Shown: positions 1 through 6,087, numbered from the stretch's first letter. The stretch: 8,294 bases of DNA from an uncultured Eubacteriales bacterium (GCA_902477055.1 CABSFY010000093.1:1-8294); one strand, 5' to 3'. Numbers and translations: made by a program. Notes: a model not told the origin generated them from the letters alone.

Positions 1-1151
1 ATGAGCTGCGACAGGCCGCACGGCTCGGACTTCGACGGCATCAGGTACATATCCGCACCCGCATAGACCCGCGCGGCAAACGCCGGGTCGAAGCACAGAT
101 TGACCGAAACGCGGCCCGGATACTGCCGTGCCAGCGCACTTAGCGCGTATTCGTACTGTTTTTCGCCCGTGCCGACGATGACAAGCTGGACCTCGCGCTC
201 CAGCAGGCGCTGGGCAATATAGCAGAGCAGATCGATGCCCTTATGCCCGGCCAGCCGCGTCACCATTGCGAGAATCGGCGCGTCGGTGTCCGTCCGCAGC
301 CCCAGCTCCTTGCGCAGGGCGAGCTTGTTTTCCCACTTGCCCTCCATCTTCTTGGCGCTGTAGTTCACGGCAAGAGCGGGGTCCTTCGCGGGGTCATAAA
401 CATCGGTGTCGATGCCGTTCGTGATGCCCCAGAGCCATTTTTCCCGCAGCACACCGTCGAGCCGGTGAGCATAGTACGGATAGCACAGCTCCTGTGCATA
501 GGTCTTGGAAACCGTCGTGACGATATCCGCCACCTCGATGGCGCCCTTCATCATATTCACCGCGCCGTCGAAGTTCAGCTTGCAGCGGTATTCCTCCGGC
601 AGGCCGAGGGTGTTATCGAAGAACGTGGGGTCTGCCCAGCCCTGATACTCGACATTGTGGATGGTAAAGACCGTCCTGACATACGGACACCACTGGCCGT
701 ACAGGGCGCGGCAGTAGATGATGCCCATCGCCGTTTCCCAGTCGTGGCAGTGCAGAATTTCGGGCTTGAAGTCGATGTAATACAGTGCGGCCATGACGGC
801 CTTGGAGAAGTAGGCGAAGCGTTCGCCGTCGTCAAAGTCGCCGTAGATCGAGCTGCGTGCGCCGAAATAGTAGTCGTTGTCGATAAAATAGATCTTCAGC
901 TTCTTCCGGCGGCTGCGCAGGCGGAATACACCCACATAGCTCTCGCGCCACGCCAGCTCCATCGAAAACGAACCGACAAAGTCCACCGCAACGTCCGGAT
1001 TCTGCTTGATGCGCTTATAATACGGCAGGAACAGCGCCACCTCGTTGCCCGGAATTCCGGACAGCGCCTGCGGCAGAGCCTGCGCGACGTCGCCGAGGCC
1101 GCCCGTTTTGACAAACGGGGCCGCTTCGGATGCCATCATTGCAATTTTCAT
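1..1151 (-). CDS. glgA: Glycogen synthase (ADP-glucose type), 3' end cut off by window edge
   Basis: GlgA transfers glucose from ADP-glucose to the non-reducing end of a growing alpha-1,4-glucan in the cytoplasm (GT5 family, GT-B fold). I translated 383 codons from the ATG at 1149-1151; the family is usually about 475-480 residues, so roughly the last fifth lies left of the window. The N-terminal ADP-glucose loop KTGGLGDV is at residues 15-22. A TRLAGHKG segment supplies the conserved Arg (about 299) and Lys (about 304). The catalytic SEPCGLSQL motif is at residues 375-383, with Glu376. The Arg-to-Glu spacing of 77 residues equals that of E. coli GlgA (R300 to E377). The ATG overlaps the glgD stop codon in an ATGA arrangement and has an AAAGGAG site 7 nt upstream, so it is probably translationally coupled to glgD. 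No frameshift is seen. Seen directly: motifs and frame. Inferred: the missing C-terminus is intact. Confidence 0.96.
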   Translation of the reverse strand, partial: MKIAMMASEAAPFVKTGGLGDVAQALPQALSGIPGNEVALFLPYYKRIKQNPDVAVDFVGSFSMELAWRESYVGVFRLRSRRKKLKIYFIDNDYYFGARSSIYGDFDDGERFAYFSKAVMAALYYIDFKPEILHCHDWETAMGIIYCRALYGQWCPYVRTVFTIHNVEYQGWADPTFFDNTLGLPEEYRCKLNFDGAVNMMKGAIEVADIVTTVSKTYAQELCYPYYAHRLDGVLREKWLWGITNGIDTDVYDPAKDPALAVNYSAKKMEGKWENKLALRKELGLRTDTDAPILAMVTRLAGHKGIDLLCYIAQRLLEREVQLVIVGTGEKQYEYALSALARQYPGRVSVNLCFDPAFAARVYAGADMYLMPSKSEPCGLSQL

Positions 1152-2266
1152 ACGGTTTCTCCTTTAGTGATAATGAGCGGATGCTCCGGCGTGCCGCAGA
1201 GCTTCGCGCCGGAATGGACCTTCACGCCCTTATCGAGAATGACATAGTCCAGCTCCGCGCCCTCGCCGATCTGGCATTCCTGCATCACGATGCACTCGCG
1301 CACCATGGCGCTCTTGCTCAGCCGGACGCCGCGGAACAGGACCGAGCGAAGCGCCGTTCCCTCCAGCGTGCAGCCGTCGGCGACGATGCAGTCGTCAATC
1401 TGCGAAGCATCTCCGTAGTAGGCCGGGACCTCGTCGCGGACTCTGGTATAGATCGTGCGGTCCGGGCGGCCGAACAAACCGTGCCGCACCTCCGGGTTGA
1501 GCAGGGCCAGATTGTTGTGATAGTATTCCGCAGGGCTTTCGTTGAACAGCGCCACGCCTTGGAACTCATACGCGTTGACCTGCATCCCCGCTTCGGCAAA
1601 GCCGTGCATCACAAGGTCGCGCTCGAAATGATAGCGGTTATGCGCCACGGCCTCCTTGACCTCGCGTATCATGAACTCCCGTCTGATGACGAAAATGCCC
1701 ATCGAGGCGAGGTAGCTCTCGTCGGCGCAGTAATCGACGGCGATGTCCGTCACACAGTGGTTGGCATCGACCTTAACGGCAAGGTCGAGCTGCTTGTGGC
1801 CGTTGCAGATGCCTTTTTTCGTCACGATCGTCAGATCAGCACCGGAGGCAATATGCTGCTCGATTACCTCGCGGAAGTCGATCGCGCACAGAACGCCGCT
1901 GTCAGCCAGCACAACGTACTCCTCCTGCGAGTTTTCCAGAAAACGCATGGCGGAATTGAGCGCCTCGAGCTTGCCGCGGAAGGAGCCGTTATGCCCCATT
2001 GCAAACGGCGTCAAAAACTCCATCGCACCCTCGCCCAGCTCCAGATCCCATTCCTGCCCGGAGCCGATGTGGTTCATCAGGGACTGGTAGTTGTGCTTCG
2101 TGATAATGCCCAAATGCGAGATGCCGGAATTGGTCATATTGGACAGGGAGAAGTCGATCTGGCGGTAGCGCCCGCCGTAGGGCAGCGACGCCATCGTCCG
2201 CTTGTTCGTCAGCTCTCCGAGGGAGCTGTCGTAGATATTGGCAAAAATGATACCCATCGTTGACAT
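1148..2266 (-). CDS. glgD: ADP-glucose pyrophosphorylase regulatory-type subunit GlgD
   Basis: This is a GlgC paralogue that in Bacillota partners GlgC; family knowledge says it is weakly active or inactive alone and modifies the activity of GlgC. The protein is 372 residues: a nucleotidyltransferase-like domain (about 1-250), then a left-handed beta-helix with hexapeptide-like repeats (about 285-350). The fold markers PYGGRYRQIDFSLSN (29-43) and ASMGIFVI (187-194) are kept. The GGxGxRL nucleotide-binding motif of GlgC is replaced by ANIYDSSL (9-16). The SGDHIYKMD catalytic segment has become ADSGVLCAID, and the sugar-phosphate-binding EEKP motif is absent. The ATG at 2264-2266 was chosen because GGAGGG lies 8 nt upstream and the family starts with a similar short leader; upstream codons to 2377 overlap glgC. 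It sits 19 nt after the glgC stop and overlaps glgA by 4 nt. It could be called a divergent glgC, but the lost motifs favour GlgD. Confidence 0.95.
   Translation of the reverse strand: MSTMGIIFANIYDSSLGELTNKRTMASLPYGGRYRQIDFSLSNMTNSGISHLGIITKHNYQSLMNHIGSGQEWDLELGEGAMEFLTPFAMGHNGSFRGKLEALNSAMRFLENSQEEYVVLADSGVLCAIDFREVIEQHIASGADLTIVTKKGICNGHKQLDLAVKVDANHCVTDIAVDYCADESYLASMGIFVIRREFMIREVKEAVAHNRYHFERDLVMHGFAEAGMQVNAYEFQGVALFNESPAEYYHNNLALLNPEVRHGLFGRPDRTIYTRVRDEVPAYYGDASQIDDCIVADGCTLEGTALRSVLFRGVRLSKSAMVRECIVMQECQIGEGAELDYVILDKGVKVHSGAKLCGTPEHPLIITKGETV
1159..1165 (-). promoter_or_regulatory. Ribosome binding site of glgA
   Basis: On the minus strand AAAGGAG ends 7 nt before the glgA ATG. It lies inside the last codons of glgD, so glgA translation starts within the upstream reading frame; with the ATGA stop/start overlap this suggests coupling. 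Confidence 0.85.
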
Positions 2267-2274
2267 GGTGTTGG

Positions 2275-2283
2275 CCCTCCCCT
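2275..2283 (-). promoter_or_regulatory. Ribosome binding site of glgD, fixes its start
   Basis: The purine-rich stretch AGGGGAGGG occupies the 19-nt glgC-glgD gap, with its GGAGGG 8 nt before the ATG at 2264-2266. The longer open frame reaching up to 2377 has no comparable site and would overlap the end of glgC. Confidence 0.8.
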
Positions 2284-2285
2284 TC

Positions 2286-3473
2286 TCAGTAAATCTCGCC
2301 CGGCTTGACCGTTGTGTTCTGCTCGAGCACCTTCGCCTTGCCGACCACGCTGATGCGCTTCGGCTCGTCGTCGGCAAAGCTCCCGCCGATCACGCAGCCG
2401 CGCCGGAGCACGCAGTCCTCGCCGATGATGGCGTGGCGGATGATCGCGCCGCTTTCGATGTGGACGTTCGGCATGATCACGCTGTCCTCGACCAGCGCAC
2501 CATGCTCGACAGTGCAGCCGGTGGAGATGATCGAGTGCCGGATGCTGCCGTAGATCTCGCAGCCCTCGGCAATGAAGCTATTGCAATTCTCCGATTCGGC
2601 GGCAATAAAGCTCGACGGCATGGCGTAGTTTCGGGCATAGATGCGCTTGCCCTTCTCGCCGTAGATATTGAAGGCCGGATCGGTGCCCAAAAGCTCCATA
2701 TTCGCCTCCCAAAGGGAGTTGATGGTGCCGACGTCCTTCCAGTAGCCGTTAAATTCGTAGGCGTACAGCCGGTGGCCGGCGGCGAGCAGGGCGGGAATGA
2801 CGTTCTTTCCGAAATCGTTCTCGGAATTGGGATCCTCCTCGTCGGCAATGAGGAAGCGGCGAAGGATGTCCCATTTGAATATGTAAATACCCATGGAGGC
2901 GTTGGAGCTCTTCGGATGCTTGGGCTTCTCCTCAAATTCGTAGATTGTGCCGTCCTCGCGGGTATTCATGATGCCGAAGCGGCTGGCCTCCTTGAGCGGA
3001 ACGGTGCGGACGGCGATGGTGCAGTCAGCGTTCATCTTTTCGTGGTAGCGCAGCATGGCCGCGTAGTCCATCTTGTAAATGTGGTCGCCGGACAGGATCA
3101 GGACGTTATCCGGATCATACCGTTCGATAAAGGCGATGTTCTGGTAAATGGCATTTGCCGTGCCCTTGTACCACTCGGATTTTTTGCTCCGGGCGTAGGG
3201 CGGCAGCACCTGCACGCCGCAGTGCGAGCGGTTGAGATGCCACGGCTGGCCGTTGCCGATGTATTCGTTCAGCTCCAGCGGCTGATACTGGGTCAGGATG
3301 CCCACGGTATCGATGCCGGAATTCACGCAGTTGGACAGGGGAAAATCAATGATGCGGTACTTGCCGCCAAAGGGGACGGCAGGCTTTGCGGTGTTTTCCG
3401 TTAACACCATCAGACGGCTTCCCTGCCCACCGGCAAGGAGCATTGCGACACAGCGCTTTTTCTGAAAATTCAT
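2286..3473 (-). CDS. glgC: Glucose-1-phosphate adenylyltransferase (ADP-glucose pyrophosphorylase), catalytic subunit
   Basis: GlgC makes ADP-glucose and pyrophosphate from ATP and glucose-1-phosphate, the committed and usually allosterically controlled step of bacterial glycogen synthesis. The protein is 395 residues, normal for the Bacillota form. The N-terminal Rossmann-like domain carries LLAGGQGSRL (12-21), KPAVPFGGKYRIIDFPLSN (30-48), WYKGTANAI (101-109), SGDHIYKMDY with the catalytic Asp130, FEEKP with the glucose-1-phosphate Lys183, and NASMGIYIF (191-199). The C-terminal beta-helix with hexapeptide-like turns spans about 285-365. An in-frame ATG at 3477-3479 is only 2 nt from the AAGGAG site, whereas the ATG at 3471-3473 is 8 nt away, so the latter is chosen; the choice changes two residues. 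It lies 32 nt downstream of glgB and 19 nt upstream of glgD, within one operon. The Met after GSRL, where Gly is common, is a minor variation. Confidence 0.97.
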   Translation of the reverse strand: MNFQKKRCVAMLLAGGQGSRLMVLTENTAKPAVPFGGKYRIIDFPLSNCVNSGIDTVGILTQYQPLELNEYIGNGQPWHLNRSHCGVQVLPPYARSKKSEWYKGTANAIYQNIAFIERYDPDNVLILSGDHIYKMDYAAMLRYHEKMNADCTIAVRTVPLKEASRFGIMNTREDGTIYEFEEKPKHPKSSNASMGIYIFKWDILRRFLIADEEDPNSENDFGKNVIPALLAAGHRLYAYEFNGYWKDVGTINSLWEANMELLGTDPAFNIYGEKGKRIYARNYAMPSSFIAAESENCNSFIAEGCEIYGSIRHSIISTGCTVEHGALVEDSVIMPNVHIESGAIIRHAIIGEDCVLRRGCVIGGSFADDEPKRISVVGKAKVLEQNTTVKPGEIY

Positions 3474-3481
3474 GCTCATCT

Positions 3482-3487
3482 CTCCTT
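3482..3487 (-). promoter_or_regulatory. Ribosome binding site of glgC, decides between two ATGs
   Basis: AAGGAG is 8 nt from the ATG at 3471-3473 but only 2 nt from the one at 3477-3479. Normal spacing therefore selects the second ATG, giving a protein that begins MNFQKKRC. Confidence 0.8.
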
Positions 3488-3505
3488 GTTCAAGATTGGG
3501 ACGGC

Positions 3506-5407
3506 TCAGTCGGCCTTCGTCCCGGTTTTTCGGGGTGTGACCTTGCGCTTATAGAACACTGCGGACATCGGTGCGACGGTAAAGCTGCCGCTGTAGGGCA
3601 GGCCGTGCAGCGGGACGCGCTGTGCCGTAACGCTCTGCTGCGGGACGCCCCGCCCGCCGAAGCGTTCCTCCTCCGAGCTGAACACAACCTCATATTCTCC
3701 CGCGCGGGGCAGGCCGAGGCAGTAATTCTCACGCAGCACCGGGCAGAAATTATACAGGCAGATGACCTCGCGGCCGCGCCGGTCGATGCGCCGGAAGGCG
3801 ATGATGCTGTTGTCGCGGTCGTCGGCGGAGATCCACTTGAAGCCGTTCCAGTCCGAGTCGTTGTTCCACATACTGCTGTTGTCCAGATAGAAATGGTTCA
3901 ACGTCCGGACGTAGTCCTGCATCTGGCGGTGGCGGTCATAATCCAGCAGCATCCAGTCGAGCTGCTGATCGTAGCGCCATTCGATAAACTGCGCAAATTC
4001 GTTGCCCATAAAGCTCAGCTTCTTGCCCGGATGCCCGATGGCATAGGCGTAAAACACACGCAGATTGCGGAATTTCTCGTCATACTCGCCCGGCATTTTA
4101 TTGATGAGCGAGCATTTGCCGTGGACGACCTCGTCGTGCGACAGCGGCAGAATGAAATTCTCCGAATAGGCGTAGGTCATCGAGAAGGTCAGGTTGTTGT
4201 GGCTCCCCTTCCGCCACAGGGGATCGAGCGACATATACTTGAGCATATCGTTCATCCAGCCCATGTTCCATTTGAACAGGAAGCCGAGGCCGCCGTCGTA
4301 GTCCGGCTTTGTCACCATCGGGAAGGCCGTGGACTCCTCCGCCGCAGTGATGGCGTTGCGCCGCACGGAGAATACCGCACGGTTGAGCTTGCGCAGGAAG
4401 GTGATGGCCTCCAGATTCTCCCGCCCGCCGTATTTATTCGGGTGGAACTCGCGGCGGCCGTAGTCCAGATACAGCATTGAGGCCACCGCATCCACGCGCA
4501 GGCCGTCAATGTGATACATCTCCAGCCAATAGACGGCGTTGGAGATCAGGAAGGACTGCACCTCGCCCTTGCCGAAGTCAAAAATGCGGGTCGTCCAGTC
4601 GGGATGCTCGTTCATCATCGGGTCGGACAGCTCGTAGCAGCACGTGCCGTCGAATTCATACAGGCCGTTTTCGTCCTTCGGAAAATGCGCCGGGACCCAG
4701 TCGAGCAGCACGCCGATGCCCGCCTGATGGCAGCGCTCGACAAAGTGCATGAGCTGCTTCGGCTCGCCGTAGCGGAACGTCGGCGCGTAATAGCCCGTCA
4801 CCTGGTAGCCCCATGACGGGTCATAAGGGTATTCGGACAGCGGCATCAGCTCCACGTGCGTGTAGCCCATATCCTTGAGGTACGGCACCAGCTCGTCGGC
4901 CAGCTCGTCGTAGCCGTAGCAGGAGCCGTCGGGCTTGCGCCGCCAGGAGCCGAAGTGCATTTCATAGATGTTCATCGCGCAGTCAAGCAGCTTGCGCTTG
5001 CCCTGCTGCCGGCGATAGGCGGCGTCCTTCCATTCGTAGCCCTCCAGCGTATACACGCGGCTGGACGTTTCCGGCAGCGCGCAGCAGCGGAAGCCGTAGG
5101 GGTCGGACTTATACACCGTTCCGCCGTTGCGCTTGCGGATGAAGAATTTGTACGCATCGTTTTCCTTTGCGTAGGGAGAAAACGCCTCCCAAACGCCGTA
5201 TTCCACCGGCTGCATCGGCAGGTCGTCCGGATTCCAGAAGTTCCAGTCGCCGACGACGCTGACTCCCGCGGCGTTCGGCGCCCAGACGCGGAAGCTATAG
5301 CCACTGACGCCGTTTCGCTCGGACGGATGGCAGCCAAGGTACGTGTAAGCGCGCAATTCATCTCCGGAAGCAAATCGTTTTAGGGCATTGTGCAGGTTTT
5401 GCTCCAT
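3506..5407 (-). CDS. glgB: 1,4-alpha-glucan branching enzyme
   Basis: GlgB cuts an alpha-1,4-glucan chain and rejoins the fragment through an alpha-1,6 link, creating the branches of glycogen. The protein is 633 residues, typical of the shorter Bacillota GlgB, which lacks the extra N-terminal module of the E. coli enzyme. Domains: a CBM48-type beta-sandwich (about 20-120, with FRVWAPNAAGVSVVGDWNFW), a GH13 TIM barrel (about 145-520) and a C-terminal all-beta domain (about 530-625). The catalytic triad is visible: nucleophile Asp306 in DGLRVDAVASM, acid/base Glu357 in AEEST, and Asp425 in LPLSHDEVVHGK. YEMHFGSWRR and LSFMGNEFAQF are further GH13 branching-enzyme blocks. The start ATG at 5405-5407 has AAGGAGG 12 nt upstream, slightly far. 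It is the first gene of the operon, about 40 nt downstream of a predicted transcription start. The C-terminal tail is basic (KRKVTPRKTGTKAD). No defects seen. Confidence 0.97.
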   Translation of the reverse strand: MEQNLHNALKRFASGDELRAYTYLGCHPSERNGVSGYSFRVWAPNAAGVSVVGDWNFWNPDDLPMQPVEYGVWEAFSPYAKENDAYKFFIRKRNGGTVYKSDPYGFRCCALPETSSRVYTLEGYEWKDAAYRRQQGKRKLLDCAMNIYEMHFGSWRRKPDGSCYGYDELADELVPYLKDMGYTHVELMPLSEYPYDPSWGYQVTGYYAPTFRYGEPKQLMHFVERCHQAGIGVLLDWVPAHFPKDENGLYEFDGTCCYELSDPMMNEHPDWTTRIFDFGKGEVQSFLISNAVYWLEMYHIDGLRVDAVASMLYLDYGRREFHPNKYGGRENLEAITFLRKLNRAVFSVRRNAITAAEESTAFPMVTKPDYDGGLGFLFKWNMGWMNDMLKYMSLDPLWRKGSHNNLTFSMTYAYSENFILPLSHDEVVHGKCSLINKMPGEYDEKFRNLRVFYAYAIGHPGKKLSFMGNEFAQFIEWRYDQQLDWMLLDYDRHRQMQDYVRTLNHFYLDNSSMWNNDSDWNGFKWISADDRDNSIIAFRRIDRRGREVICLYNFCPVLRENYCLGLPRAGEYEVVFSSEEERFGGRGVPQQSVTAQRVPLHGLPYSGSFTVAPMSAVFYKRKVTPRKTGTKAD

Positions 5408-5419
5408 ATTCTCTGTCAG

Positions 5420-5426
5420 CCTCCTT
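5420..5426 (-). promoter_or_regulatory. Ribosome binding site of glgB
   Basis: A near-perfect AAGGAGG lies in the short leader of the glg mRNA, 12 nt before the ATG of glgB. The spacing is at the long end of normal; no better start codon is visible nearer. Confidence 0.75.
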
Positions 5427-5452
5427 AGCGCAGTTCGATTTTATATGTCCCT

Positions 5453-5480
5453 ATTATACCACTTTGCACAAAAATTGCAA
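5453..5480 (-). promoter_or_regulatory. Promoter of the glgBCDA operon
   Basis: Read on the minus strand: a TTGCAA -35 box (5475-5480), a 16-nt spacer and a perfect TATAAT -10 box (5453-5458) preceded by TGG, an extended -10. Transcription would start near 5446, giving a leader of about 40 nt with no room for a riboswitch. The signals fit a housekeeping (sigma-A type) factor. I see no clear cre or other operator overlapping it. Confidence 0.85.
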
Positions 5481-5579
5481 GCGTCGAGAAAGATTCTTCA
5501 TGTTTTTGTTGAATATTCCTTTTAGAATTCATAAACGCCGGAATTATTTGTATTGTACGCCGATTTTGGCGAAAAATAT

Positions 5580-5610
5580 GGGGAATTTTACCCGCTTTTC
5601 AAAATTCCCC
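5580..5610. repeat. Perfect 10-bp inverted repeat upstream of both promoters
   Basis: GGGGAATTTT (5580-5589) and AAAATTCCCC (5601-5610) are exact reverse complements around an 11-nt centre. No T-run follows on either strand, so it is not a standard terminator. It lies about 100 bp upstream of the glg -35 box and about 64 bp upstream of the tRNA -35 box. It could be a protein-binding dyad or a cruciform-prone sequence; its role is unknown. Confidence 0.75.
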
Positions 5611-5612
5611 GC

Positions 5613-5634
5613 GCCGTCCTTCCGCCGTCCTTCC
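5613..5634. repeat. Tandem 11-bp direct repeat (two copies)
   Basis: GCCGTCCTTCC occurs twice back to back with no mismatch, directly after the 10-bp inverted repeat. It is a GC-rich island in AT-rich DNA. It is most simply a slippage-type duplication; copy number may vary between strains. Confidence 0.8.
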
Positions 5635-5673
5635 GGAGAGAAGAAATATTTTTGAGTTTTTTCAAAAAAGTGC

Positions 5674-5702
5674 TTGCTTTTTCAAAAAGTCTGTGCTATC
5701 AT
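5674..5702 (+). promoter_or_regulatory. Promoter of the tRNA-Arg gene
   Basis: TTGCTT (5674-5679), a 17-nt spacer and TATCAT (5697-5702), with TGC before the -10 box giving an extended -10. Transcription would start near 5709, about 16 nt before the mature tRNA. A/T tracts upstream (TTTTTTCAAAAAA at 5657-5669) could act as an UP element, as is common for stable RNA genes. Confidence 0.75.
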
Positions 5703-5724
5703 ATTTGAGCGTTAAGAGCGCTAT

Positions 5725-5801
5725 GCGCCAGTAGCTCAGTTGGATAGAGTGTTTGGCTACGAACCAAAAGGTCGGGGGTTCGAGTCCCTTCTGGCGTACC
5801 A
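5725..5801 (+). tRNA. tRNA-Arg (anticodon ACG), CCA encoded
   Basis: A 77-nt cloverleaf can be folded by hand. Acceptor stem GCGCCAG (5725-5731) pairs with CTGGCGT (5791-5797), the first pair being G-U; discriminator A5798 and CCA 5799-5801 follow. The D arm is GCTC/GAGT (5734-5737/5747-5750). The anticodon stem is TTTGG/CCAAA with loop CTACGAA (5757-5763), placing ACG at 5759-5761; A34 is normally deaminated to inosine to read CGU, CGC and CGA. The T arm is 5774-5778/5786-5790 with loop TTCGAGT. It is divergent from the glg operon and forms its own unit with promoter and terminator. No introns or unusual features. Confidence 0.97.
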
Positions 5802-5835
5802 AAAAACCGTTACCCATTCGGGTAACGGTTTTTTT
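5802..5835 (+). terminator. Intrinsic terminator of the tRNA-Arg gene
   Basis: CCGTTACCC (5807-5815) pairs perfectly with GGGTAACGG (5820-5828) around the tetraloop ATTC, followed by seven T (5829-5835). The flanking A-run (5802-5806) can pair with the T-run, so the hairpin could also work on the minus strand. It starts immediately after the tRNA CCA end. Confidence 0.95.
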
Positions 5836-5864
5836 GCGCCAGAAGTCGGAATCGAATTCCCTTC

Positions 5865-5889
5865 TGGTCGCTGCCTCCGGCAGCGACCA
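5865..5889. repeat. Perfect 11-bp hairpin with 3-nt loop
   Basis: TGGTCGCTGCC (5865-5875) is exactly complementary to GGCAGCGACCA (5879-5889) around TCC. It is enclosed by a further inverted pair, GTCGGAA (5845-5851) and TTCCGAC (5909-5915). No T-run follows on either strand, so it does not look like a terminator. Role unknown. Confidence 0.8.
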
Positions 5890-5965
5890 TCTCCACTTGA
5901 TTAGCAGCTTCCGACCCCCCGAGTTCCGCACATTTCACCCAAGAAGGGCAACGCATCCAAGCCTA

Positions 5966-6087
5966 TCATCGCGAGGAGCGAAGCAACGCGGCAATCTCAT
6001 GCAGAATGTTCCGAGTTCGCCGAAATTTGCCAGAATCCTCGGGTCGTCCTGCGAGATTGCCACGGCCCTTGCAGGGTCTCGCAATGA
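5966..6087. repeat. REP-like palindromic intergenic repeat (imperfect, about 122 bp)
   Basis: The outer ends TCATCGCGAG (5966-5975) and CTCGCAATGA (6078-6087) are inverted with one mismatch. Inner arms CGCGGCAATCTC (5987-5998) and GAGATTGCCACG (6053-6064) are inverted with one mismatch, nine bases (GGCAATCTC) being perfect. The right half also holds a small CCCT/AGGG palindrome (6066-6076). The pattern of TCATTGCGAG near an end and GTGGCAATCTC inside matches a widespread class of dispersed bacterial intergenic repeats whose translations give spurious peptides such as SRGAKQRGNL, as found here. No transposase is present, so any mobility would be in trans. Family assignment is from memory of the motif; copy number in this genome cannot be seen. 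Confidence 0.75.

Larger units (their letters stand above)
5481..5673. other. AT-rich spacer between divergent glg and tRNA promoters
   Basis: No credible gene lies here. A 63-codon plus-strand frame (5464-5655) starts inside the glg promoter region, has no ribosome binding site and encodes low-complexity basic sequence. The spacer holds a small CGCC/GGCG hairpin (5558-5571), a perfect 10-bp inverted repeat (5580-5610), an 11-bp tandem duplication (5613-5634) and A/T tracts ahead of the tRNA promoter. Divergent transcription leaves on both sides, so regulatory sites for either unit could sit here; none matches a motif I recognise. Confidence 0.7.

Noticed and set aside
243..1247. 334-codon plus-strand frame opposite glgA
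   Set aside because: It lies antisense to the well-conserved glgA, has no ribosome binding site and encodes histidine/valine/arginine-rich sequence typical of a complementary-strand shadow in GC-rich DNA.
1130..4480. Chain of long plus-strand frames (1130-2263, 2238-3404, 3386-4480) opposite glgD, glgC and glgB
   Set aside because: Each mirrors a glg gene that carries full catalytic or family motifs on the minus strand. Their translations have no recognisable domain and start without ribosome binding sites.
5558..5571. CGCC/GGCG hairpin with GATTTT loop
   Set aside because: Only four base pairs and no T-run directly after it; too weak to call a terminator or operator.
5464..5655. 63-codon plus-strand frame in the glg-tRNA spacer
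   Set aside because: It starts beside the glg promoter elements, lacks a ribosome binding site and crosses an inverted repeat and a tandem repeat; no recognisable protein.
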